The notes beneath the pieces are model-generated. The model was not told the DNA's origin and did not search any database. It saw nothing but the letters and a program-made list of their open reading frames with translations. A stretch of DNA of 58,170 nt from Rhizobiaceae bacterium (lineage in GTDB: Bacteria; Pseudomonadota; Alphaproteobacteria; Rhizobiales; Rhizobiaceae): assembly GCA_019635715.1 (NCBI GenBank), contig JAHBYY010000020.1:1-58170 (forward strand), in the 5' to 3' direction. A program made the translations under genes and the position numbers. Positions 18,289 through 24,859 of the stretch are shown in pieces. Numbering within the stretch: the stretch's first letter is position 1; every line of letters begins with the position of its first letter.

Positions 18289-19725
18289 ATGGCGACTTTG
18301 CATGCAAACCTGATCGACGGCGACTGGATCGAGGGCGAGGCCGTTCCCAACATCAATCCGTCCGACACGGGCGACGTCGTCGGCACCTATGCGCGCGCCA
18401 CCAAGGCGGATGCGCTCGCGGCCATCGCGGCGGCGAAGGCGGCATTCCCGAAGTGGTCGCGCTCCGGTCCGCTGGAACGCCATGCGGTGCTGCGCAAGGC
18501 ATCCGACGAGATCCTGGCGCGCAAGGACGAGCTTGGCCGGCTGTTGTCGCGCGAGGAGGGCAAGACGCTGGCCGAAGGCATCGGCGAGACGATCCGCGCC
18601 GCCCAGATCTTCGACTTCTTCGCCGGCGAGACGCTGCGGCTGGCCGGTGAGGCGCTGCCTTCGGTGCGGCCGGGAGTCGGCGTCGAAGTGACGCGCGAGG
18701 CGGTCGGCGTCGTCGGCATCATCACGCCGTGGAACTTTCCGATCGCCATCCCCGCCTGGAAGATCGCGCCGGCGCTCTGCTACGGCAATACGATCGTCTT
18801 CAAGCCGGCGGACCTCGTTCCGGGCTGCTCCTGGGCGATCGTCGACATACTGCATCGCGCCGGCCTGCCGAAGGGCGTGCTCAACCTGGTGATGGGCAAG
18901 GGCTCGGTGGTCGGCCAGGCGCTGCTCGACAGTCCGGATATCGAGGCCATCACCTTCACCGGCTCGGTCGGCACAGGCAAGCGCGTCGCCGCGGCCAGCG
19001 TCGAGCACGGCAGGAAGTTCCAGCTCGAAATGGGCGGCAAGAATCCGCTCGTCGTGCTGGACGACGCCGACCTCGGCATCGCCGTCGATTGCGCGGTCAA
19101 CGGGGCGTTCTTCTCGACCGGCCAGCGCTGCACCGCGTCGTCGCGGCTGATCGTCACCGAAGGCATCCACGACCGCTTCGTCGCCGCCGTCACCGAGCGG
19201 CTGAAGGGCCTGGTGGTCGACGACGCGCTGAAGGCCGGCACGCATATCGGTCCGGTCGTCGACGAGAGCCAGCTCGGCCAGGACGAGAAGTATATCGCCA
19301 TCGGCCGCGACGAGGGCGCGAAGCTGGCATTCGGCGGCGAGAGGCTGAAGCGCGAGACGCCCGGCTTCTACCTGCGGCCGGCCCTCTTCACGGAAGCGAC
19401 CAATGCCATGCGCATCAGCCGCGAGGAGATCTTCGGCCCGGTGGCATCGGTGATCCGCGTCAAGGACTACGAGGAAGCGCTGGCGACCGCCAACGACACG
19501 CCCTTCGGCCTCTCCTCGGGCATCTGCACGACAAGCCTCAAGCACGCGACCCACTACAAGCGCAACGCCGAGGCAGGCATGGTCATGGTCAACCTGCCGA
19601 CCGCCGGCGTCGACTTCCATGTGCCGTTCGGCGGACGCAAGGGTTCGAGCTTCGGCCCGCGCGAACAGGGGCGCTACGCCGCCGAATTCTACACGACGGT
19701 CAAGACCGCCTACACGCTGGCCTGA
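18289..19725 (+). CDS. NAD(P)-dependent aldehyde dehydrogenase
   Basis: A 478-residue cytoplasmic aldehyde dehydrogenase. Visible motifs are TPWNFPIAIPAWKIAPALC, FKPADLVPGCSW, FTGSVGTGKR, the catalytic glutamate in LEMGGKNPLVVLD, and the catalytic cysteine in FSTGQRCTASSRLI. It is closest in type to the 2-oxoglutarate semialdehyde/succinate semialdehyde group. It is divergent from apnO and shares that promoter region with an operator-like motif, so it is probably co-induced with apiose catabolism. The described apiose pathway has no aldehyde dehydrogenase step. It might oxidise D-apiose itself, glycolaldehyde, or another plant sugar intermediate; none of these is shown by the sequence. Confidence 0.92.
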   Translation: MATLHANLIDGDWIEGEAVPNINPSDTGDVVGTYARATKADALAAIAAAKAAFPKWSRSGPLERHAVLRKASDEILARKDELGRLLSREEGKTLAEGIGETIRAAQIFDFFAGETLRLAGEALPSVRPGVGVEVTREAVGVVGIITPWNFPIAIPAWKIAPALCYGNTIVFKPADLVPGCSWAIVDILHRAGLPKGVLNLVMGKGSVVGQALLDSPDIEAITFTGSVGTGKRVAAASVEHGRKFQLEMGGKNPLVVLDDADLGIAVDCAVNGAFFSTGQRCTASSRLIVTEGIHDRFVAAVTERLKGLVVDDALKAGTHIGPVVDESQLGQDEKYIAIGRDEGAKLAFGGERLKRETPGFYLRPALFTEATNAMRISREEIFGPVASVIRVKDYEEALATANDTPFGLSSGICTTSLKHATHYKRNAEAGMVMVNLPTAGVDFHVPFGGRKGSSFGPREQGRYAAEFYTTVKTAYTLA

Positions 19726-19750
19726 TCGGGCCGGCCGGTATCATCCGCCT

Positions 19751-20173
19751 TCACGACGGGCGACGCCGCTCGCCCGCCAACCGGGCGAGCGCCATGCCGG
19801 CGATCATTGCCGGAACGAAGGTCAGGGTGCCCGTCGCACCGAGGCCGAGCGCGGTGAGCGCCGGGCCCGGGCAATAGCCGGCGAGACCCCAGCCCAGGCC
19901 GAAGAGCGCCGGGCCGGCCACGACGCGGCTATCGATGTCGCGCCGCTCGGGAAGCTGGAACCGCGGGGCGGCGACCGGCGCGCGGCGTCTCAGCACCAGG
20001 CGATATCCGAGAAAGGCGACCAGCACGGCGCCGCCCATGACGAAGGCCAGCGAGGGATCCCATGTCCCCGCGAGGTCGAGGAAATTCAGGACCTTGGCCG
20101 GGTCCGCCATGCCGGCGACGATGAGCCCGGCGCCGAACAGCAGGCCGAGCGCAAGATTGACGGCGAACGACAT
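19751..20173 (-). CDS. YeeE/YedE-type transporter subunit (DUF6691-like)
   Basis: A 140-residue membrane protein with about four hydrophobic segments, beginning MSFAVNLALGLLFGAGLIVAGM and containing DPAKVLNFLDLAG and GWGLAGYCPGPAL. This matches the second half of the YeeE/YedE sulfur-compound transporter family, in which the cysteine in CPG is conserved. It is the partner of the gene at 20178 (gap 4 bases), together equivalent to one full YeeE protein. Such split pairs (PmpA/PmpB type) occur in BigR/SqrR-controlled sulfide operons, which is the context here. Transport of thiosulfate or another reduced sulfur species is inferred. The start is the ATG ending at 20173; upstream frame is shadow. 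Confidence 0.85.
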   Translation of the reverse strand: MSFAVNLALGLLFGAGLIVAGMADPAKVLNFLDLAGTWDPSLAFVMGGAVLVAFLGYRLVLRRRAPVAAPRFQLPERRDIDSRVVAGPALFGLGWGLAGYCPGPALTALGLGATGTLTFVPAMIAGMALARLAGERRRPS

Positions 20174-20177
20174 CGCT

Positions 20178-20603
20178 TCACGCCCCCAGGACATGACGGA
20201 CCAGGAAGACGGTCGCGATGGCGACCGCCATGAAGACACAGGTGGCCACGGCGGAGCGCAGCGACAATCGCGCCAGCCCGCAGACACCGTGCCCGGACGT
20301 ACAGCCGTTGCCCCAGACGGAACCGAATCCGACGAGCAGGCCTGCGACCGTCATCAGCGGCAGGCTGGACGACACGGTCTGCGCGACCGGTGCACCGAAG
20401 ACGGCAAAGATCAGCGGAGCGGCCACCAGCCCGAGGACGAAGCCGAGCCGCGATTTGACGCCCTTGTCGCCGTAGGGCGGCAGCAACCGGCCGACGATGC
20501 CGGAAATGCCGGCGATCCGGCCTTCCCACAGCATCAGCAGAACCGCCGAGAGGCCGATCATCATGCCGCCGGCAAGCGCGGAGAGCGGCGTGAATTCCGT
20601 CAT
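20178..20603 (-). CDS. YeeE/YedE-type transporter subunit
   Basis: A 141-residue membrane protein starting MTEFTPLSALAGGMMIGLSA, with about four hydrophobic segments and the family signature GNGCTSGHGVCGLARLS, whose cysteine is functionally important in YeeE. It forms the first half of a split YeeE/YedE permease; the gene at 19751 encodes the other half. Together they would move a reduced sulfur compound across the inner membrane. The gene begins 7 bases after the bigR-like regulator stop, so it belongs to the same sulfide-responsive operon. The start chosen is the ATG ending at 20603; the open frame extends upstream into the regulator gene but without family sequence. Confidence 0.88.
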   Translation of the reverse strand: MTEFTPLSALAGGMMIGLSAVLLMLWEGRIAGISGIVGRLLPPYGDKGVKSRLGFVLGLVAAPLIFAVFGAPVAQTVSSSLPLMTVAGLLVGFGSVWGNGCTSGHGVCGLARLSLRSAVATCVFMAVAIATVFLVRHVLGA

Positions 20604-20610
20604 GGCGTCC

Positions 20611-20949
20611 TCATTCGGCCGGCGTGGCGCAAAACAACCGGTGCATGGTGGTGACGAACTCGGCGACGCGGCCGTCGGCCAGCCGGTAGACCATCGACTT
20701 CGACTCCTTCCGGCCGACAATGAAGCCGGCCTCACGCAATTGCGCGATCTGCTGCGACAGGCCGGGCTGGCGGATGCCGAGCATGTCCTCCAGCTCGCGC
20801 ACCGAGCGCTCCCCTTCGACCAGGGCGCACACCACCATCAGACGGGACGGGTGCGCAAGGCGCTTGAGGAAGTCGGCCGCCTCGCCGGACTTGGCCACCA
20901 TCCCGGCCGCTTCGGCGGACAGGTCCCTGCCGAGCGCGATCATTCCCAT
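20611..20949 (-). CDS. bigR: ArsR-family persulfide-sensing repressor (BigR/SqrR type)
   Basis: A 112-residue winged-helix repressor. The helix-turn-helix reads LEDMLGIRQPGLSQQIAQLREAGF. Two cysteines, C41 in MVVCALVEGE and C107 in RLFCATP, fall at the positions used by SqrR of Rhodobacter and BigR of Xylella/Agrobacterium, which form a polysulfide bridge and leave the DNA when persulfides rise. It overlaps the upstream Blh-type hydrolase gene by 10 bases (or by 4 if the second ATG is used) and is followed by the YeeE pair, so it represses its own sulfide-handling operon. Metal-type ArsR sensors would have a CxC motif, which is absent. Confidence 0.9.
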   Translation of the reverse strand: MGMIALGRDLSAEAAGMVAKSGEAADFLKRLAHPSRLMVVCALVEGERSVRELEDMLGIRQPGLSQQIAQLREAGFIVGRKESKSMVYRLADGRVAEFVTTMHRLFCATPAE

Positions 20950-21824
20950 GCCCCGTTTCCGAGCGCGCCGATCGGAAACTTGAGATAGCGGCAGCCGTTC
21001 CGCTCCGGCTCGGGCAGCCGGCCGCCGTTCATGTTGACCTGCAGCGCATGCAGGATCAGCCGCGGCATGGGCAGGGTGCGGTCGCGTTCCTCTCTCAGCT
21101 TCACATATTCGGCCTCGCTGGAGACATTGGCAATGTGGGTGTTGGCCGCCTTCTGCTCGGCGACGGTCGATTCCCAGCGCGGCGCGCGGCCGCCCGGCTG
21201 GTAGTCGTGGCCGACGAAGATCCGCGTCGCGTCGGGAAGGGCGAGAATCTGCATGATCGACCGATAGAGGCGCGATGCGCTGCCCCCCGGAAAATCCGCC
21301 CGCGCCGTTCCGGAATCCGGCATGAACAGCGTGTCATGGACGAACGCCGCATCGCCGATCAGGTAGGTGACGGAGGCGAGCGTGTGACCGGGCGAGAACA
21401 GCACCCTTGCCGGGATTCCTCCGACGGCGAAGGTGTCGTTTTCGGCGAACAGCCTGTCCCATTGCGAGCCGTCGGCGGGGAAGTCGGGCCAGTTGTAGAT
21501 TTCCTTCCAGAGCTTCTGCACCTCGACCACCTTCTCGCCAATGGCCGTGGGGGCGCCCGTCCGCCCCTTCAGATATCGCGCCGCCGAAAAATGGTCGGCA
21601 TGCGGATGGGTGTCGAGGATCCACTCCACCTCCAGCCCCTCGCCGCCGATGAAATCGAGGATCAGGTCGGCATTGCTTGTCGCGGTGGCTCCCGACTTCT
21701 CGTCGAAATCGAGCACCGGATCGATGATCGCGCATTTGGCGGTGGCCGGGTCGGAAACAACGTACTGTATCGAGAAGGTGCGCCTGTCGAAGAAGGCGGC
21801 GACCGACGGATTCTCATTTGCCAT
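20940..21824 (-). CDS. blh: Metallo-beta-lactamase fold hydrolase, Blh/persulfide dioxygenase type
   Basis: A 294-residue metallo-beta-lactamase-fold enzyme. Metal ligands are seen in DTHPHADH (H73, H75, D77, H78), the later SPGHTLAS histidine and VGHDY. The family pattern (VQYVVSDP-like start, CAIIDPVLDFD) matches Blh, which oxidises glutathione persulfide in BigR-controlled sulfide detoxification. Blh proteins often carry a second sulfur-transfer domain; at 294 residues this one has only the hydrolase. The start is the ATG ending at 21824 (MANENPSVAAFFDRRTFS); the upstream frame is shadow. It is the first gene of the operon, and an AT-rich palindrome lies 60 bases upstream. Confidence 0.88.
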   Translation of the reverse strand: MANENPSVAAFFDRRTFSIQYVVSDPATAKCAIIDPVLDFDEKSGATATSNADLILDFIGGEGLEVEWILDTHPHADHFSAARYLKGRTGAPTAIGEKVVEVQKLWKEIYNWPDFPADGSQWDRLFAENDTFAVGGIPARVLFSPGHTLASVTYLIGDAAFVHDTLFMPDSGTARADFPGGSASRLYRSIMQILALPDATRIFVGHDYQPGGRAPRWESTVAEQKAANTHIANVSSEAEYVKLREERDRTLPMPRLILHALQVNMNGGRLPEPERNGCRYLKFPIGALGNGAWE

Positions 21825-21883
21825 GACTGCCTCCTGGCCTGCGCGAGCCGGCCCGGCTCGATGGGATCGCCCCGGTTGCCGGC

Positions 21884-21905
21884 ATTGATATATCGATAAA
21901 TTTGA
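21884..21905. promoter_or_regulatory. Candidate BigR/SqrR operator upstream of blh
   Basis: An AT-rich, nearly symmetrical stretch (ATTGATATATCGATAAAT) in otherwise GC-rich DNA, 60 bases upstream of the blh start. The core TATCGATA is a perfect palindrome. BigR-family sites are AT-rich palindromes, so it is a plausible operator overlapping the promoter. Confidence 0.45.
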
Positions 21906-21931
21906 TTGCGATTTTCTGCAATCATTTTTAC

Positions 21932-21962
21932 GATCCAGAGCGGGATGAGGTTCGATTGAACC
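21932..21962. repeat. Single degenerate arm of the 31295-31457 inverted repeat
   Basis: This 31-base stretch (GATCCAGAGCGGGATGAGGT and on to ATTGAACC) matches the left arm at 31292-31322 with about four differences. No second arm is seen nearby. It lies between blh and the M20 peptidase gene, in a region with no other feature. Confidence 0.6.
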
Positions 21963-22113
21963 AAGCTGACGAGCTGTTTGTAGGTGCGGCGGGTTCGCCA
22001 GTCGCCCGGCAAAGTGTCCAGTTTGCAACGCCGGCCCGAAATGCGGACGCCGGCCCGCGGGACCGGCGTTCCCTTCCAGCAATACGGATCCGCAACAGCG
22101 ACCCGAGGTGGGC

Positions 22114-23499
22114 CTATCGCGACAGGGCGTCGAGAATGCGCGCCCAGGAGCGCTGGCCCTTTTGGAAGGAGGCGAGGTCGTATTTCTCGTTGGGCGAGTG
22201 GATGCGGTCGTCCGCCAGGCCGAAGCCGACCAGCAGCGATTCCATGCCGAGATAGGTCTGGAAGTCGCCGACGATCGGGATCGAGCCGCCACCGCCGGTC
22301 ATCACCGCCGGCTTCGGCCATTCGTCCGAAAGCGCGCTGCGCGCCGCCATCAGGAACGGCGAATCGTAGGAGAGGCGGATGGCCGGCGAGCCGCCATGCG
22401 GATGGAACTCGACCGAGCAGTCCGCCGGGATGTTTTCCCGGACATAGGCGCGGAACGCGTCGCGGATCTTTGCCGGGTCCTGGCGATGCACCAGGCGGAA
22501 CGAGACCTTCGCCGAGGCCTCCGCCGCGATCACCGTCTTGAAGCCCTTGCCGGTGTAGCCGCCGGTGATGCCGTTGAACTCGGCGGTCGGCCGCGCCCAG
22601 ATCATCTCCAGCACCGAACGGCCCGTTTCGCCTGCCGGCTGCGACAGTCCGACCGGCCCGAGGAAGCTCTCCGCCGTGGTGCCGAGTTTCTGCCAGGACG
22701 ACAGGACGTTCCGCGGCGTCTCGTCGACGCCGTCATAGAAGCCCGGCAGGGTGACGCGGCCGGTGTCGTCGTGCAGGCCGGCGAGCACCCGCGCCAGCAC
22801 GCGGATCGGATTGGCGGCCGGACCGCCATACATGCCCGAATGCAGGTCGCGCGAGGCCGCCTTGATGGTGATCTCCTCGCCGACGAGGCCACGCAGCGAG
22901 GTGCAGATCGACGGCGTCTCGGCGTCCCACATGTCGGTGTCGCAGACCAGCGCGAAGTCGGCCTTCAGCTCCTCGGCATTGGCCTCGAGGAACGGCTTGA
23001 GCGACGGCGAGCCGGATTCCTCCTCGCCTTCCAGCAGGATCGACACGCGGCAGGGCAGCGCTCCATGCACCGCCTTCCAGGCCCGGCAGGTCTCGATGAA
23101 GGTCATCAACTGGCCCTTGTCGTCGGCCGTGCCGCGTCCGGTGATGATCTTGCGCCCGGCCTCACCCATCTTGATCTTCGGGTCGAAGGGATCGTCCTGC
23201 CACAGGTCGATCGGATCGACCGGCTGCACGTCGTAGTGGCCGTAGAACAGCACGTGCGGGCTGCCGGCCGGACCGTCGTGGTGGGCCACGACCATCGGGT
23301 GGCCGGGCGTGTCGCGCAGGCTGGCGTCGAAGCCGATCGACTGCAGATCGGCGACCAGCCATTCGGCGGCGGCGCGGCAATCCGGCTTGAACTGCGGGTC
23401 GGTCGAGATCGAGCGGATGCGCAGGAGCTGGAAAAGGCGCTCCAGGCTGGCATCCAGATTGGCGTCGAGTGTGTCGAGAACGGGCGCGATTGCGCTCAT
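22114..23499 (-). CDS. M20-family metallopeptidase (dipeptidase)
   Basis: A 461-residue zinc peptidase of the M20 family, carnosinase/dipeptidase branch. Zinc-site motifs are all present: FYGHYDVQPVDP (His and Asp), GRGTADDKGQL (bridging Asp), GEEESGSPSL (catalytic and binding Glu), VCDTDMWDAET, and the C-terminal HSPNEKYDL histidine. The dimerisation domain lies in the middle third (about residues 205-365). It probably hydrolyses dipeptides or related amides in the cytoplasm; the exact substrate cannot be read from the sequence. It stands alone, with the lipid kinase gene ending 95 bases away on the same strand. Confidence 0.93.
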   Translation of the reverse strand: MSAIAPVLDTLDANLDASLERLFQLLRIRSISTDPQFKPDCRAAAEWLVADLQSIGFDASLRDTPGHPMVVAHHDGPAGSPHVLFYGHYDVQPVDPIDLWQDDPFDPKIKMGEAGRKIITGRGTADDKGQLMTFIETCRAWKAVHGALPCRVSILLEGEEESGSPSLKPFLEANAEELKADFALVCDTDMWDAETPSICTSLRGLVGEEITIKAASRDLHSGMYGGPAANPIRVLARVLAGLHDDTGRVTLPGFYDGVDETPRNVLSSWQKLGTTAESFLGPVGLSQPAGETGRSVLEMIWARPTAEFNGITGGYTGKGFKTVIAAEASAKVSFRLVHRQDPAKIRDAFRAYVRENIPADCSVEFHPHGGSPAIRLSYDSPFLMAARSALSDEWPKPAVMTGGGGSIPIVGDFQTYLGMESLLVGFGLADDRIHSPNEKYDLASFQKGQRSWARILDALSR

Positions 23500-23594
23500 G
23501 GCGGGCCTTCCGGTGTCTTGCGCGAGTCGGGGCGACCCTAGTGCGACCGCAGACGGAAGCCAAGATCAGCCGGCGGCAAGGGCTGGCCCAGTGC

Positions 23595-24527
23595 TCAGAC
23601 GTCGTCGGTTCCCGGCGGCGCGTAGACGGCGATCGCCTCGGGATGGACCTTGAAGGTGGCGGGCGTCGCCGTCACGATCTCGCCGTCCGTGTTGATCGGC
23701 TGCGGCCGCCGGGTGCGCACGTCGAACTGGACGCAGCGCGCGGTGCGGACCTCCGACCAGGCACCGTGCGTGCCGCTGCGGAATGATCGCAGCATCAGCG
23801 CCAGCTTCCAGACGTTGCGCATTTCGAGGCTGTAGAGGTCGAGATGCCCGTCGTCGATGGCCGCGCTCGCCTCGACGACGTTGCCGCCGCCATAGTGGCG
23901 CCCGTTGCCGACGGCGATCTGGAACGTCCTCACCTTCACCGTCCGGCCCTTCTCGGTGATCCAGGCGGTGAACGGACGGGCCTTCGACAGCACGCGCATG
24001 GCGGCGATCGCATAGCCCAGCCTTCCCCAGCGCCGCTTCAGCTCCGGCCGCAGCCCTTTGGCGAGTTCCGTGCTCAGCCCGATGCTGGCGACGTTGAAGA
24101 AGGCATGGCCGTTGACCGAGCCGAGGTCGATGCGACGCTCGTAGCCGCCGACGATCAGGTCGACGGCGCCGTCGAGGTCCATCGGGATGCCGAGCGTGCG
24201 GGCGAGATCGTTGGCCGTGCCCATCGGCAGGATGCCCATCGGCAGTCCGCTTTCCATGACGGCCATCGCGCCCGAGGAGACGGTGCCGTCGCCGCCGCAT
24301 ATGATGATGCAATCGGCACGCTCGCGCAGCCTCACGATGTCGCGCGCGAGTTCCGGCAACGCCGAAAACGGCTCGACCGTCACGTCGACGCCACCTTTGC
24401 CCAGCCGGTCGACGATAGCGCCGAGCTCCATCGTACCGCGGCGCGCCCTGGGGTTGATCAGCAGCAGGGCGCGGCGGCGTATCCCGGTTCGCGCCGCGTC
24501 GCGGGACGGAAGGTCGACTTCGATCAT
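23595..24527 (-). CDS. Diacylglycerol/lipid kinase family protein
   Basis: A 310-residue protein of the DAGK catalytic domain family (YegS/BmrU-like). The nucleotide-binding segments ALLLINPRARRG, IICGGDGTVSSGAMAVM and LPMGTANDLARTLGIP are intact. The second domain contains FFNVASIGLSTELAKGL and GNGRHYGGGNVV. It likely phosphorylates a lipid such as diacylglycerol at the inner face of the membrane; the substrate is not known. The start is the ATG ending at 24527 (MIEVDLPSRDAARTGIRRR). Immediately upstream on the same strand is a strong rho-independent terminator belonging to a candidate small RNA, so the kinase must have a promoter downstream of it or depend on read-through. Confidence 0.9.
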   Translation of the reverse strand: MIEVDLPSRDAARTGIRRRALLLINPRARRGTMELGAIVDRLGKGGVDVTVEPFSALPELARDIVRLRERADCIIICGGDGTVSSGAMAVMESGLPMGILPMGTANDLARTLGIPMDLDGAVDLIVGGYERRIDLGSVNGHAFFNVASIGLSTELAKGLRPELKRRWGRLGYAIAAMRVLSKARPFTAWITEKGRTVKVRTFQIAVGNGRHYGGGNVVEASAAIDDGHLDLYSLEMRNVWKLALMLRSFRSGTHGAWSEVRTARCVQFDVRTRRPQPINTDGEIVTATPATFKVHPEAIAVYAPPGTDDV

Positions 24528-24556
24528 ATCGTCACCCGTGACAGCGAAATCCCGAC

Positions 24557-24595
24557 AAAAAAATGCCGCCGTGGCGGAGGGGGAGCCACGGCGGC
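24557..24595 (-). terminator. Rho-independent terminator (minus strand)
   Basis: GCCGCCGTGGC pairs perfectly with GCCACGGCGGC (24565-24595) around a nine-base loop, followed on the minus strand by seven U (A-run at 24557-24563). It would end a transcript read leftward from between polA and the lipid kinase gene. Confidence 0.8.
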
Positions 24596-24705
24596 CTTAC
24601 TCAAACTGGCGGCAGCCCGGAGAGGGGGAAGGGGCTGCCGCCTTGATCCGGAACAGGCGGGGGACGGGCCTTGAACCGAACCCGGCATCAACTGCCGATG
24701 GGCGT
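24557..24705 (-). ncRNA. Candidate small RNA with two C-rich loop hairpins
   Basis: The 331-base gap between the lipid kinase and polA holds, on the minus strand, two perfect 11-bp hairpins in a row. The first (24608-24642) has the loop CTTCCCCCTCTCC; the second (24565-24595) has the loop TCCCCCTCC and is followed by seven U. Pyrimidine loops complementary to Shine-Dalgarno sequences are the hallmark of many alphaproteobacterial trans-acting small RNAs (the MmgR/alpha-r14 and cuckoo type). No protein is encoded. A possible promoter, CTTGAA-17 bases-CCAAAT on the minus strand, would place the start near 24705; this 5' end is a guess. An attenuator leader for the kinase gene is the alternative. 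Confidence 0.5.
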
Positions 24706-24859
24706 CATTTGGTTGCCGCAAGGTGGCGTTTCAAGGGCGGCAAAGATTACAAGTGCGTAACGAAGGTGTGAAATCTTGCTCTCCTGTCTGTCAGGGCGTG
24801 GACGCTGCGTTGCCCCCCGGCATGGACAGCCTCCGGGCGGCGCGCTACCACCTTTGCCC

